Source of the DNA: Armatimonadota bacterium
GTDB lineage: Bacteria > Sysuimicrobiota > Sysuimicrobiia > Sysuimicrobiales > Sysuimicrobiaceae
Assembly (NCBI GenBank): GCA_025060455.1
Contig: JANXBY010000021.1
Location: forward strand, 86,418 to 150,417
Direction: 5' to 3'
DNA: 64,000 nucleotides
Under the pieces are notes generated by a model that searched no databases, had not been told where the DNA came from, and was given only the letters and a program-made list of their open reading frames with translations. Below are positions 8,880 to 17,336 of the stretch, piece after piece (the first letter of the stretch is position 1; each line of letters starts with the position of its first letter). Position numbers and translations under genes: made by a program.

Positions 8880-10489
8880 GGAACGTGGTGCTGTACGGGT
8901 TCATGGGCGCCGGGAAGACCGCGGTGGGCCAGCAACTCGCGGGCCTTCTGGGCTGGCCCTTCGTGGACACCGACCGGCTGGTGGAGCGTCGGGCCGGCAA
9001 GCCGATCCCCCGCATCTTCGACGAGGACGGGGAAGCGGCTTTCCGATGCCTGGAGCGGGAAGCCGTGCGGGAAGCTGCGGGGGTGCGGCCTGCGGTGGTC
9101 GCCTGCGGCGGAGGCGCGGTGGTGGACCCGGCCAACGCGGAAGTGCTGCGGTCGTGTGGCCACATGGTGTGGTTGCGTGCGCAGCTGGACTCGGTGCTGA
9201 GCCGGGCGGTGTCGGAGGACCGGCCGCTGCTGCGGGGCGACCTCCGCGGCCGGGCTGCAGCGCTGTTGGAGGAGCGCACCCCGCGGTACCGGGAGCTCGC
9301 GGAGGTGGTGGTGGACACCGACGGGCTTTCGGTGGAGCAGGTGGCCCGCCGCGTCCTGGAGGAGTTGGTGGAGCGCGAGACGCGGACGGTACAGGTGAGC
9401 GTGCCGGGCGGTCGGTACCCGGTGCGCGTGGGGGAGGGGATCCTACCCCTGGTGGGCCTGGACCTGTACCGCCTGGGCGTGCGCAGGGCGGGCCTGCTGA
9501 CGCACCCGCGGCTTTGGCGGCTTTACGGCAGCACCCTTGCGGAGGTGTTGCGGGGCTGGGGAGTGGACGTCGTACCGGTGCTGGTCCCGCCGGGCGAGGG
9601 AACCAAGTCGCTGAAGACCGCCTGCCGGGTGTACGCGGAGCTGGCCGGCGCACACCTGGACCGGGCCGGAGCGGTGGTGGCCCTGGGGGGCGGTGTGGTC
9701 GGGGATCTCGGAGGGTTCGTGGCAGGCACGTACATGCGGGGTGTGCGGTTCGTCCAGCTGCCCACCACCCTGCTGGCGCAGGTGGACGCCAGCGTGGGCG
9801 GGAAAGCCGCGGTGAACGTGCGGACACGGGGCGGAGGGGGCGCGGTCCGCAACCTGGTGGGCGTGTTCTGGCAGCCCGAGGCGGTGGTGGCGGACGTTGC
9901 CACCCTGCGAAGCCTTCCCCTGCGGGAGCTGCGGGCCGGGCTGGCGGAGTGCGTGAAGCACGGCGCCATCCGTGACGCCGCCCTCCTGGAGTGGACCGAC
10001 CGACACCTGAGGTCCCTGCTGGGCCGCCAGGCGGACCTGCTGGTCGAGTTGGTGGCGCGCAACGTGGCCATAAAGGCCGGGGTGGTGGCGCAGGACGAAC
10101 GGGAGAGCTCCGGTGTGCGGGAGGTTTTGAACTTCGGGCACACGGTGGCGCACGCCCTGGAGGCCGCCACAGGTTACCGGACCTACCTGCACGGGGAGGC
10201 GGTGGCGGTGGGCATGGTGGTGGAGGCAGAGCTGGGCGGCCGGGTAGGGGTTTCGGATGGGTCGGTGGCGGAGGTGCTGCGGTCGGTGCTGGGCCGCGCG
10301 GGGTTGCCCACACAGCTGCCGCGGGTGCCCGCCGAGACCCTGGTGTCCTTCATGCGCCTGGATAAGAAGGCCCGCGGCGGCAAGCTGCGGTTCAGCCTGG
10401 TGGACCGACTGGGCCACGCCCGTGCGGGCGTGGAGGTCCCGGAGGAGGTGGTGACGGCGGTGCTGCGGGAAATGGGGGCGGCGGCGTGA
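8876..10489 (+). CDS. aroKB: Bifunctional shikimate kinase / 3-dehydroquinate synthase
   Basis: One 537-residue frame joins two enzymes of the shikimate path. Residues 1-165 are shikimate kinase: Walker A GFMGAGKT at 8-15, [14 protein letters not shown], the FRCLEREAV arginine region, CGGGAVV, and the lid RPLL with [10 protein letters not shown]. Residues 172-537 are dehydroquinate synthase: [54 protein letters not shown], and the zinc ligands E in AECVKHG, H in [12 protein letters not shown] and H in [11 protein letters not shown]. Both active sites look complete. The two domains catalyse non-adjacent steps (2 and 5). Fusion has been seen in some bacteria. GTG start overlapping the aroC stop. 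Confidence 0.95.
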   Translation: MRNVVLYGFMGAGKTAVGQQLAGLLGWPFVDTDRLVERRAGKPIPRIFDEDGEAAFRCLEREAVREAAGVRPAVVACGGGAVVDPANAEVLRSCGHMVWLRAQLDSVLSRAVSEDRPLLRGDLRGRAAALLEERTPRYRELAEVVVDTDGLSVEQVARRVLEELVERETRTVQVSVPGGRYPVRVGEGILPLVGLDLYRLGVRRAGLLTHPRLWRLYGSTLAEVLRGWGVDVVPVLVPPGEGTKSLKTACRVYAELAGAHLDRAGAVVALGGGVVGDLGGFVAGTYMRGVRFVQLPTTLLAQVDASVGGKAAVNVRTRGGGGAVRNLVGVFWQPEAVVADVATLRSLPLRELRAGLAECVKHGAIRDAALLEWTDRHLRSLLGRQADLLVELVARNVAIKAGVVAQDERESSGVREVLNFGHTVAHALEAATGYRTYLHGEAVAVGMVVEAELGGRVGVSDGSVAEVLRSVLGRAGLPTQLPRVPAETLVSFMRLDKKARGGKLRFSLVDRLGHARAGVEVPEEVVTAVLREMGAAA

Positions 10490-10929
10490 GGGTTCTGGTG
10501 CTCTCCGGCCCCAACCTGAACCTGCTGGGCGAGCGGGAACCCGAGGTGTACGGCCACCACACCCTGGAGGACGTCCAGCGGATGGTGGAGGAGCGGGCCC
10601 AGCAGCTGGGCGTGGAGGTGCGGTTCGTACAGTCCAACCACGAGGGCGTGTTGCTGGACGAGCTGCATCGGGCCCGGCTGGACTGCGAGGCGGTGGTGAT
10701 AAACCCAGGGGCGTTCACCCACACCTCCATCGCCCTGCGGGACGCCATCGCCGCCATCCGGATCCCGGTCGTGGAGGTGCACCTGTCCAACCCATACGCC
10801 CGCGAAGCCTTCCGCAGGCGGATGGTGCTCGCGCCGGTGGTGCGGGGGCAGGTTCTGGGGTTCGGGCCGCAAAGCTACGTCCTGGGGCTGGAGGCGGCAG
10901 TCCACCTGGCACGGGGAGAGACCCAGTGA
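10486..10929 (+). CDS. aroQ: 3-dehydroquinate dehydratase, type II
   Basis: Removes water from 3-dehydroquinate to give 3-dehydroshikimate by the type II (trans, enolate) mechanism. The protein has the dodecameric family pattern: GPNLNLLGEREPEVYG with the catalytic tyrosine near residue 22, FVQSNHEG, VINPGAFTHTSIALRDA with asparagine and histidine, and VEVHLSNPYARE with the catalytic histidine near residue 99. Length 147 is normal. GTG start overlapping the aroKB stop by four bases. Confidence 0.96.
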   Translation: MRVLVLSGPNLNLLGEREPEVYGHHTLEDVQRMVEERAQQLGVEVRFVQSNHEGVLLDELHRARLDCEAVVINPGAFTHTSIALRDAIAAIRIPVVEVHLSNPYAREAFRRRMVLAPVVRGQVLGFGPQSYVLGLEAAVHLARGETQ

Positions 10930-11294
10930 AGGTACGCGGCATCCGGGGCGCCGTACAGGTGGAGGCCAACACTCCCGAGGCCATCCTGGAAGCGGCCCGG
11001 CGGCTGGTGACGGAAATGGTGCGCGCCAACGGCGTGGAGCCAGACGACGTGGCGGCGGTGATCTTCACGTGCACCTCCGACCTGGACGCCACGTTCCCAG
11101 CAGAGGCCGCGCGGGCTCTGGGCTGGGACCGCGTGCCGCTGCTGTGCGCCCAGGAGATGGACGTCCCCGGCTCCATGCCCCGGGTGGTGCGGGTGCTGAT
11201 GCTGGTGAACACGACCCTCACGCAGGACGAGGTGGTGCACGTGTACCTGGGGGAGGCCGAACGGCTGCGGCCGGACCTCCGCAGCGCCCAGTAG
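10926..11294 (+). CDS. aroH: Chorismate mutase, monofunctional AroH type
   Basis: Turns chorismate into prephenate, the branch to phenylalanine and tyrosine. It is the trimeric beta-alpha-beta type known from Bacillus subtilis AroH, not the all-helical AroQ type. Signature parts are RGIRGAVQVEANT with the catalytic arginine, a central SDLDATFPAEAAR stretch, LLCAQEMDV, and the C-terminal LMLVNT with Y in HVYLGEA. 122 residues, as usual. GTG start overlapping the aroQ stop; aroA begins one base after its stop. Confidence 0.93.
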   Translation: MKVRGIRGAVQVEANTPEAILEAARRLVTEMVRANGVEPDDVAAVIFTCTSDLDATFPAEAARALGWDRVPLLCAQEMDVPGSMPRVVRVLMLVNTTLTQDEVVHVYLGEAERLRPDLRSAQ

Positions 11295-11295
11295 G

Positions 11296-12585
11296 ATGGC
11301 GCACCTGGAAGTCCGACCTGGCAGAATCCGGGGGCGTTTCCGGCCTCCCGGGGACAAGTCCGTGAGCCACCGGGCGGTGTTGGTGGGTGCGCTGGCACGC
11401 GGGACCACGGTGGCGCGCAACTTCCTCGTGGCGGAGGACACCCTGCGGAGCGTGGCGTGCGTCCGTCAGTTAGGTGTGCCGGTAGAGCTGGAGGACGGCG
11501 TGCTACGGGTCCACGGGCGCGAGCGGTGGTGCCAGCCGGGAGAGGTCTTGGACGCGGGGAACTCAGGGACCACCCTGCGCCTGCTGTGCGGCCTGCTGGC
11601 GGGACAGCCCTTGGAGGCGGTGCTGGACGGGGACGCCTCGCTGAGACGGCGCCCCATGGACCGGGTGGTGGAGCCGCTGCGCCGCATGGGCGCGGACCTG
11701 GAGGCGCGGGAGGGCCGGTTCGCGCCGGTGCGGGTACGCGGAGGTAGGCTGCGGCCCGCGCGGCATCCGCTGGCGGTGGCCAGCGCCCAGGTGAAAAGCG
11801 CCCTGCTGTTGGCGGGGCTGTACGCGCAGGGGACCACGGTGGTGGTGGAGCCCGCCCAAAGCCGCGATCACACCGAGCGGATGCTGTCCGCCATGGGGGT
11901 TTCGGTGCACCGGCACACGCTGTCTGGCGGGGCCGTGGAGGTGTCGGTGGAAGGCCCCGCGCGGCCCGAGGCGTTGGAGGTGGAAGTTCCCGGGGACTTC
12001 TCCTCCGCGGCCTTCTTTTTGGTGGCGGCGGCAGCCCAGCCCGGCGCGGAGCTGGTGGCAGAGCACGTGGGGCTGAACCCGACCCGGACGGGGCTGCTGG
12101 GCGTGCTGCGGGAGATGGGCGCGGACATACGGGTGGAAGAGGTGCGGGAGGTGGCAGGCGAGCCGGTTGGCAACTTGGTGGTCCGCGGCAGCCAGCTGCG
12201 GGGGACCCGGGTGGGCGGCGGACTGATCCCTCGGCTGATCGACGAGATTCCCGCGCTGGCGGTGGCCGCGGCGGTGGCGGAGGGCGAGACGGTGGTACAG
12301 GACGCGGCGGAGCTGAGGGTGAAGGAGTCGGACCGGGTGCGCACGGTGGTGGACGGGCTACGGGCGGTGGGGGTGGAGGCAGAGGAGCTAGCAGACGGCT
12401 TCGTCGTGCGCGGCGGGCACATCCGGGGCGGGGTCGTGGACCCCCAGGGGGACCACCGCATCGCCATGGCTTTCGCGGTGGCAGGGCTACTCTCCCGGGG
12501 AGGCGTCCGTGTGCTGGACGTCGCCTGCGCTGCGGTGTCCTTTCCGGAATTCCCCCGCTGGCTGGAGGCGCTGACGGCCGCTTGA
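11296..12585 (+). CDS. aroA: 3-phosphoshikimate 1-carboxyvinyltransferase (EPSP synthase)
   Basis: Joins phosphoenolpyruvate to shikimate-3-phosphate. The N-terminal PGDKSVSHRAVLVGALA holds the catalytic lysine near residue 20 and serine/arginine contacts. LDAGNSGTTLRLLCGLLAG is the PEP-site loop. Also present are LRRRPMDRVVEPLRRMGA, SAQVKSALLLAGL, GDFSSAAFFLVAAA, IDEIPALAVAAAVAEG, LRVKESDR and DHRIAMAFAVAG. The reading QVKSALLLAGL and the SGTT loop (not a bulky substitution) resemble class II enzymes in part, but sensitivity class cannot be judged safely by eye. 429 residues. Last aro gene; the next start overlaps its stop. Confidence 0.95.
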   Translation: MAHLEVRPGRIRGRFRPPGDKSVSHRAVLVGALARGTTVARNFLVAEDTLRSVACVRQLGVPVELEDGVLRVHGRERWCQPGEVLDAGNSGTTLRLLCGLLAGQPLEAVLDGDASLRRRPMDRVVEPLRRMGADLEAREGRFAPVRVRGGRLRPARHPLAVASAQVKSALLLAGLYAQGTTVVVEPAQSRDHTERMLSAMGVSVHRHTLSGGAVEVSVEGPARPEALEVEVPGDFSSAAFFLVAAAAQPGAELVAEHVGLNPTRTGLLGVLREMGADIRVEEVREVAGEPVGNLVVRGSQLRGTRVGGGLIPRLIDEIPALAVAAAVAEGETVVQDAAELRVKESDRVRTVVDGLRAVGVEAEELADGFVVRGGHIRGGVVDPQGDHRIAMAFAVAGLLSRGGVRVLDVACAAVSFPEFPRWLEALTAA

Positions 12586-13391
12586 CTTCCGAGCTTCAGT
12601 ACCCGCTGGTGCTGCTGCACGGGGCGGGGGCGGACTGCAGCCGTCTCAGCTGGAAGCACGTGGCACCAGGGCTGGCGCAGCAGCTCCAAGTGCTGGCTCC
12701 GGACCTCCCGGGCCATGGCGGAACTCCGGCCTTGCCCGAGCCCACCACCGACGCCTACCTGGACTGGCTGTGCGGCTGGATGAGCTCCCAGGCGGTGGGG
12801 AGGGCGGCTTTTGCGGGCCTTTCCCTGGGCGGGGCTTTGGCCTTGGGGTACGCGTTGCGCTACCCGGACCGCGTGGACCGGCTTGCGCTCGTGGCCAGCT
12901 ACGGGTTTTCGCCCCGCGTGCCGTACCACAGGCTCCTGCGGCTGCTCCTGCGAACTCCGCTGCGGCGCCTGGTCGCAAGCCCGGCCCTCCGGCGGGGCCG
13001 CGGGCTGCGGTGGGGACTGCGCTTCTTAGTGGGAGACCCGAGGGCGGTGGACGACGAGCTGCTGGAAGACGCGCGGGCGGCGCTGCGGGGGACTGCGCCG
13101 GGGCTCTTCTGGCGGTGGCTTTCCACCGAGCTGCTCCCGGGCCGCACCCGCACCTGCTACCTGGACCGGCTGGGGCAGGTCCGCTGCCCGGTGCTGCTGG
13201 TGCACGGGGACCGGGATCGCCTTGTGCCCGTGGCCCACGCGGAGGAGGCGGCCCGCCGGATCCCGCACGCGGAGTTGGTGGTGTTGCGGGGCTGCGGCCA
13301 CTGGCCTCCCCGGGAGCGGCCGGCCGAGGTGCTCGCTGCCCTACAGGCCTTCCTGGCGAAAAAAATTTTTTCTCGCTTCCCGCTCCGCTGA
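12582..13391 (+). CDS. Alpha/beta-hydrolase fold protein
   Basis: A 269-residue hydrolase with a full catalytic set: oxyanion motif LLHGAGADCS near residue 13, nucleophile elbow GLSLGG near residue 76, acid in VHGDRDRLVP near residue 208, and histidine in GCGHWPPRERP near residue 235. The lid region between is short and arginine-rich. It resembles MenH/BioH-like esterases, but the substrate is not evident. TTG start overlapping the aroA stop. Its last codons (KKIF) lie on a run of seven A and six T that also forms a palindrome, see the site at 13357. Confidence 0.85.
   Translation: MTSELQYPLVLLHGAGADCSRLSWKHVAPGLAQQLQVLAPDLPGHGGTPALPEPTTDAYLDWLCGWMSSQAVGRAAFAGLSLGGALALGYALRYPDRVDRLALVASYGFSPRVPYHRLLRLLLRTPLRRLVASPALRRGRGLRWGLRFLVGDPRAVDDELLEDARAALRGTAPGLFWRWLSTELLPGRTRTCYLDRLGQVRCPVLLVHGDRDRLVPVAHAEEAARRIPHAELVVLRGCGHWPPRERPAEVLAALQAFLAKKIFSRFPLR
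13357..13376. promoter_or_regulatory. AT-rich palindrome, candidate operator of the murein-recycling regulator
   Basis: GCG-A7-T6-CTCGC is a near-perfect inverted repeat (GCGA.. / ..TCTCGC) in otherwise very GC-rich DNA. It lies about 50 bases before the RpiR-type regulator start and overlaps the 3' end of the hydrolase gene. RpiR-type regulators are known to bind palindromes with GAAA/TTTC arms, so auto-control is plausible. A second T run (GGATTTTTTAACC) follows at 13394-13406. Confidence 0.45.
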
Positions 13392-13424
13392 AGGGATTTT
13401 TTAACCGCCGGCGAAGGCTCCCGT

Positions 13425-14285
13425 GTGGGCGCGACGGTGGTGGCCACGAGCTGCTGGCTGCGGCTGCGGGAGCTGGCTCCCTCCCTGGCGGAGGCGGAGC
13501 GGCGGGTGGCGGACTACGTGGTCCGCGAGGGGAAGGCGGTGCCGGCACTGTCCATCACGGAGCTGGCGGAGCGATGCGGGGTCAGCGAGGCCACCGTGGT
13601 GCGGGTGTGCAAGCGGCTGGGGCTGCGTGGCTACCAGGAGCTGCGGATCCGGCTCAGCGCGGAGCTGGCCACCGAGCAGCCGCAGCTCGCGGGCGAGGTC
13701 CGGCGGGGAGACGGGCTGGAGGAGGCCTGCCGCAAGCTGTTCGCGGGGATGGTGGCGGCGCTGGAGGAGACGCTGCGGGTGTTAGACCGCTCGCAGCTTG
13801 AGCGGGTGGTGGAGCGCGTAGACTCCGCCCGGCGGGTGGACCTGTACGGGGTCGGGGCCTCGGGAGTGGTGGCCACCGACGCTGCGCTGAAGCTGCTGCG
13901 GATCGGAATCCAGGCCCAGGCGTTCACCGACCCGCACCTACAGGCCACCTCCGCCGCCCTGCTGGGCCGCCGGGACGTGGCCATCGGGGTCTCCCACTCG
14001 GGCAGCACCAAGGACACGGTTGAGGCCCTCCGGGTGGCCCGGCAGGCGGGCGCGTTCACCGTGGCCGTCACCCAGCTCGGGCCTTCGCCCATCACCCGGG
14101 TGGCGGATGCGGTGCTGAACACCGTGGCCCGGGAGCCGCTGCTGCGGGAGGCGGCCACCAGCTCCCGGGTGGCGGCCATGGCGGTGCTGGACAGCGTGTT
14201 CGCCGGGGTGCTGCTCCGGCGCTACGGGCTCGCGGTGCGCGCACTGGAGCGGACCCGCGAGGCCCTGGTGGGGAGGAAGTACTGA
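13425..14285 (+). CDS. murR: RpiR/MurR family transcriptional regulator
   Basis: A 286-residue regulator with an N-terminal RpiR-type helix-turn-helix (LSITELAERCGVSEATVVRVCKRLGLRGYQELRI, residues about 40-75) and a C-terminal SIS domain. The latter holds DLYGVGASGVVA and IGVSHSGSTKDTVE, the sugar-phosphate site. In E. coli MurR senses MurNAc-6-phosphate and represses murQP. Here it heads an operon with murQ and anmK, so the same ligand is likely (inference). GTG start. The AT-rich palindrome upstream may be its operator. Confidence 0.88.
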   Translation: MGATVVATSCWLRLRELAPSLAEAERRVADYVVREGKAVPALSITELAERCGVSEATVVRVCKRLGLRGYQELRIRLSAELATEQPQLAGEVRRGDGLEEACRKLFAGMVAALEETLRVLDRSQLERVVERVDSARRVDLYGVGASGVVATDAALKLLRIGIQAQAFTDPHLQATSAALLGRRDVAIGVSHSGSTKDTVEALRVARQAGAFTVAVTQLGPSPITRVADAVLNTVAREPLLREAATSSRVAAMAVLDSVFAGVLLRRYGLAVRALERTREALVGRKY

Positions 14286-14286
14286 G

Positions 14287-14820
14287 GTGACGTCTTCGCG
14301 CGGCCTCCAGATCCGGGCGGCGCGTCGCGGGGACGTGTCCGCCTGTGCCCGGCTCGTGGCCCAGGAGCCCCTCTGGCACCGCTACGGCCTTTCGGCACGG
14401 CGGGCGTCCGCCTTGATCCGGTGGGCCCTCCGACGGCGAGAGCCGATCCTGGTCGCGGTCCGGGGGGGAGAGGTGTTGGGCTTCGTGTGGTTCCAGCACC
14501 GGGGGACCTTTGTCCACTCCGGGTACGTGCGCTGGATCGTCACGGCGGCCGGCGCGCGGGGTCAGGGCATTGGGAGTGCCCTCCTGCGTGCGGCAGAGGA
14601 ACGAATCTTGCGGCATGGACCGAACGTCTTCCTCCTGGTCTCCCATTTCAACCGGAGGGCCCAGCGCTTCTACAGGAAGATGGGCTACCAGCGGGTCGGG
14701 GTTCTGAGGCACTACGTGCACCGTGGGATCCACGAGTGGATCTTCCGGAAGACCCGCGGCCCGCTGGCGCAGTTCGAGCACCGGCGGCAGCGCAGAACGC
14801 GGAGGGAGGTGAGACCGTGA
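14287..14820 (+). CDS. GNAT family N-acetyltransferase
   Basis: A 177-residue acetyltransferase. The acetyl-CoA loop ARGQGIGSALLRAAEERI (Q/R-x-x-G-x-G) is near residues 98-115, after VRWIVTAAG. SHFNRRAQRFYRKMGYQRVG is the usual C-terminal motif B with the YRKMGY helix. The substrate is unknown. Its place between the murein regulator and the peptide-binding protein suggests a role in handling imported wall peptides or amino sugars, for example acetylation of a free amine; this is inference. GTG start one base after the murR stop; its stop overlaps the next GTG. Confidence 0.82.
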   Translation: MTSSRGLQIRAARRGDVSACARLVAQEPLWHRYGLSARRASALIRWALRRREPILVAVRGGEVLGFVWFQHRGTFVHSGYVRWIVTAAGARGQGIGSALLRAAEERILRHGPNVFLLVSHFNRRAQRFYRKMGYQRVGVLRHYVHRGIHEWIFRKTRGPLAQFEHRRQRRTRREVRP

Positions 14821-16364
14821 AGCGCGTCCACGCCTGCAGCTGGGTAACGGTGGCGCTCCTCGTGGGCACCGTGGCCGCCGTCCTGATGGCGCCCGGCGGG
14901 CGCTCCGAGGTGCGCGCCCAGCCCGCCGGCACCCTGACCATCGGGGTGCCAGGAGAGCCAGTGGGTCTAGACCCACACATCGTCACGGTGTTCTCGTCCT
15001 TACGACGGGCCGACCTGCTGTACAACCGCCTGGTCCGGTACAACGAACGGATGGAGATCGTCGGTGACCTGGCCGCGTCGTGGGAGATCCCCGACAGCCG
15101 GACGTACATCTTCCGCCTCCACCGCGGGGTTCGGTTCCACAACGGCCGGGAGCTGGTCGCGGACGACGTGAAGTACAGCTTCGAGCGTATCGCGGACCCG
15201 GCCACCGGTTCCCCGGCCCGGGCCTGGCTTCCGCCCTTCGAATCCGTCCGGATCGTCGACCGGTACACCGTGGAGTTCAAGTTGAAGCACCAACTGGCCT
15301 CCTTCCTCAGCAACCTCACCCTCTCCAACATGGCCATCGTTCCCCGGGAGGAGGTGGAGCGGCACGGCAACCTCCACCGCGTGGCCGTGGGGACCGGCCC
15401 GTTCATGTTGGACCGGTGGGTCCCGGACGACCACATGCGGCTCGTGCGCAACCCGAACTACTTCCGGCGCGGCCTGCCTCGGGTGTCGGAGGTGGTGATC
15501 CGGGTCATCCCGGACGAAGCCTCGCTGTTGGCAGGGCTGCGGGCGGGCAGCCTTGACATGGCGCACCTGTCGGACCCCGCGGTCATTGACCTGGCACGGC
15601 GGAGCCCCGGGATCCGGGTCCAGCAGGTGCCCACGGTGCTCTTGCGCACCTTCGGGTTCAACACCACCCGGCCACCGTTCACCGACGCCCGGGTGCGCCA
15701 GGCCATCGGCTGGGCTCTGGACCGGCACCAGATCGTGGAGTTGGCCGAGCGGGGCTACGCGGCCGTCTCGGGCCCGATCCCGGTCTCCATTCGGGAGTGG
15801 GCGTTGCCGGTGTCGGCGCTGCCGTACGCGCGCCCGGACCGTGAGCGGGCTCGGCGCTTGCTCGCGGACGCGGGCTACCCACGCGGCCTGACCATCAAGA
15901 TCCAGACTTCGCCAGGTTTCCGGCTCCTGCCCGTGGCAGAGGTGATCAAGGATCAGCTGCGGGAGGTCGGCATCACCGCGGAGCTGGAGGTGAGCGAGTG
16001 GGGTGTCTGGGTGGGGCGGTGGGTGCGTCGGGACTTCGACTCCATGGTGGAGATCCGCAGCGGAGGGATCGACCCGGACGGCTTCCTGTACCGGATGCTG
16101 CACAGCACGGGGCCCGTGAACAACTTCCTGTACAAGGACGCAGAACTGGATCGCCTGTTGGACCGTGGGCGGGTCATCGTGGACCCACAGAGGCGCAAGG
16201 CCATCTACGACGAGGCACAGCGGCTGATCATGGAGCGGGCTCCGGTCATTCCCCTCTACAGCCCGTACGACACGTGGGCCATGAGGGACCGGGTGCGGGG
16301 CTTCCGCCAGGTGGCGACCGCCCAGTACTACTACCTCGAGGAGGTGTCGCTGGGCGGCCCGTAG
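14817..16364 (+). CDS. Peptide-type ABC transporter substrate-binding protein (family 5)
   Basis: A 515-residue exported solute-binding protein of the DppA/OppA/MppA class. It begins with a secretion signal (basic MKR, hydrophobic VTVALLVGTVAAVLMA, then RAQPAGTLT). The mature part has the family pattern: LTIGVPGEPVGLDPH, LLYNRLVRY, LAASWEIPDSRTYIFRLHRGVRFHNG, VKYSFERI, GTGPFMLDRW and FTDARVRQAIGWALDR. Within the murein-recycling operon it most likely binds muropeptides or wall peptides. There is no cysteine lipobox, so it is probably secreted or signal-anchored. GTG start overlapping the GNAT stop; the permeases follow after 21 bases. Confidence 0.88.
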   Translation: MKRVHACSWVTVALLVGTVAAVLMAPGGRSEVRAQPAGTLTIGVPGEPVGLDPHIVTVFSSLRRADLLYNRLVRYNERMEIVGDLAASWEIPDSRTYIFRLHRGVRFHNGRELVADDVKYSFERIADPATGSPARAWLPPFESVRIVDRYTVEFKLKHQLASFLSNLTLSNMAIVPREEVERHGNLHRVAVGTGPFMLDRWVPDDHMRLVRNPNYFRRGLPRVSEVVIRVIPDEASLLAGLRAGSLDMAHLSDPAVIDLARRSPGIRVQQVPTVLLRTFGFNTTRPPFTDARVRQAIGWALDRHQIVELAERGYAAVSGPIPVSIREWALPVSALPYARPDRERARRLLADAGYPRGLTIKIQTSPGFRLLPVAEVIKDQLREVGITAELEVSEWGVWVGRWVRRDFDSMVEIRSGGIDPDGFLYRMLHSTGPVNNFLYKDAELDRLLDRGRVIVDPQRRKAIYDEAQRLIMERAPVIPLYSPYDTWAMRDRVRGFRQVATAQYYYLEEVSLGGP

Positions 16365-16385
16365 CCCGGAGGTTTACAGCACGCC

Positions 16386-17336
16386 TTGGCGCGTTTTGTG
16401 GCCCGGCGCCTCGTGTCCCTGGGCCCCGTCCTGTTCGGGGTGACCGTTCTCGTGTTCCTGGTCCTGCGCCTGATCCCCGGGGACGTGATCGAGGTATACG
16501 CGGGGACCCAGGTGGGCCTGACGCCGGAGCAGCGTCGCGAGCTGGAGCGCATCTTCGGGATGGACCGTCCCCTGTACCGGCAGTACGTGGACTGGATCGC
16601 GGGCGTGCTGCAAGGGGACCTCGGCACCTCCCTGCGAACCGGACGCAAGGTGGGGCACGAGATCGCCACCCGCCTGCCCGTCAGTGCAGAGCTGGCAACG
16701 CTGGCGACAGGGCTGGCCATGGTGGTCGGTCTGCCGCTGGGCATGCTGGCCGCCACCCAGCGGGGCCGGGCGTGGGACGCGGTGGCCCGGGTGGCGGGGC
16801 TGATGGGGCTGTCGCTACCGGGATTCTGGTTGGCGACCCTGCTCGTCCTTGTGTTCTCCAAGTACTTGCCCGTGGGGCTCCTCGGGCCCTACGTTCGACC
16901 GACGGTGGACCCGCTGGCGAACCTGCGGGTCCTAGCCCTCCCCACGGTGGCCCTGGCGACCCCTCTGGCGGCGGTTCTCATGCGCTACGTCCGTGCGAGT
17001 CTGGTGGAGGTCCTCGGGCAGGAGTACATCCGGACGGCCCGCAGCAAGGGGCTGCCCGAGCGGGTGGTGTTGCGGCGACACGCCCTCAGGAACGCCCTAA
17101 TTCCGGTGGTGACGGTCGTGGGCATCCAGTTCGGCTACCTCTTGGGTGGGACCGTGGTGGTGGAGGAGGTGTTCGGGATCCCCGGGATGGGGCGTCTCGT
17201 CCTCTACGCCATCTACCAGCGAGACTACCCAGTGGTCCAGGCGGTGGTCCTCGTTTCAGCCCTGCTGTTCGTCGGGGTGAACTTGGCAGTGGACGTACTG
17301 TACGCCTTCCTGGACCCCCGGATCCGGTATGGATGA
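16386..17336 (+). CDS. ABC transporter permease, DppB/OppB type
   Basis: A 316-residue inner-membrane permease with six predicted helices. The N-terminus (RLVSLGPVLFGVTVLVFLVLRLIPGD) is the classic DppB opening. The periplasmic loop has RRELERIFGMDRPLYRQYVDWI, and the EAA loop toward the ATPase reads YIRTARSKGLPERVVLRRHALRNALIP. It ends in the usual DVLYAFLDPRIRYG. TTG start with GGAGG upstream. It overlaps the second permease by eight bases. Confidence 0.92.
   Translation: MARFVARRLVSLGPVLFGVTVLVFLVLRLIPGDVIEVYAGTQVGLTPEQRRELERIFGMDRPLYRQYVDWIAGVLQGDLGTSLRTGRKVGHEIATRLPVSAELATLATGLAMVVGLPLGMLAATQRGRAWDAVARVAGLMGLSLPGFWLATLLVLVFSKYLPVGLLGPYVRPTVDPLANLRVLALPTVALATPLAAVLMRYVRASLVEVLGQEYIRTARSKGLPERVVLRRHALRNALIPVVTVVGIQFGYLLGGTVVVEEVFGIPGMGRLVLYAIYQRDYPVVQAVVLVSALLFVGVNLAVDVLYAFLDPRIRYG

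Noticed and set aside
13351..13391. A7-T6 run as a programmed frameshift site in the hydrolase gene
   Set aside because: It lies in the last codons, and the zero frame already ends the normal family length; no downstream frame adds a known domain. A regulatory palindrome is the simpler reading.
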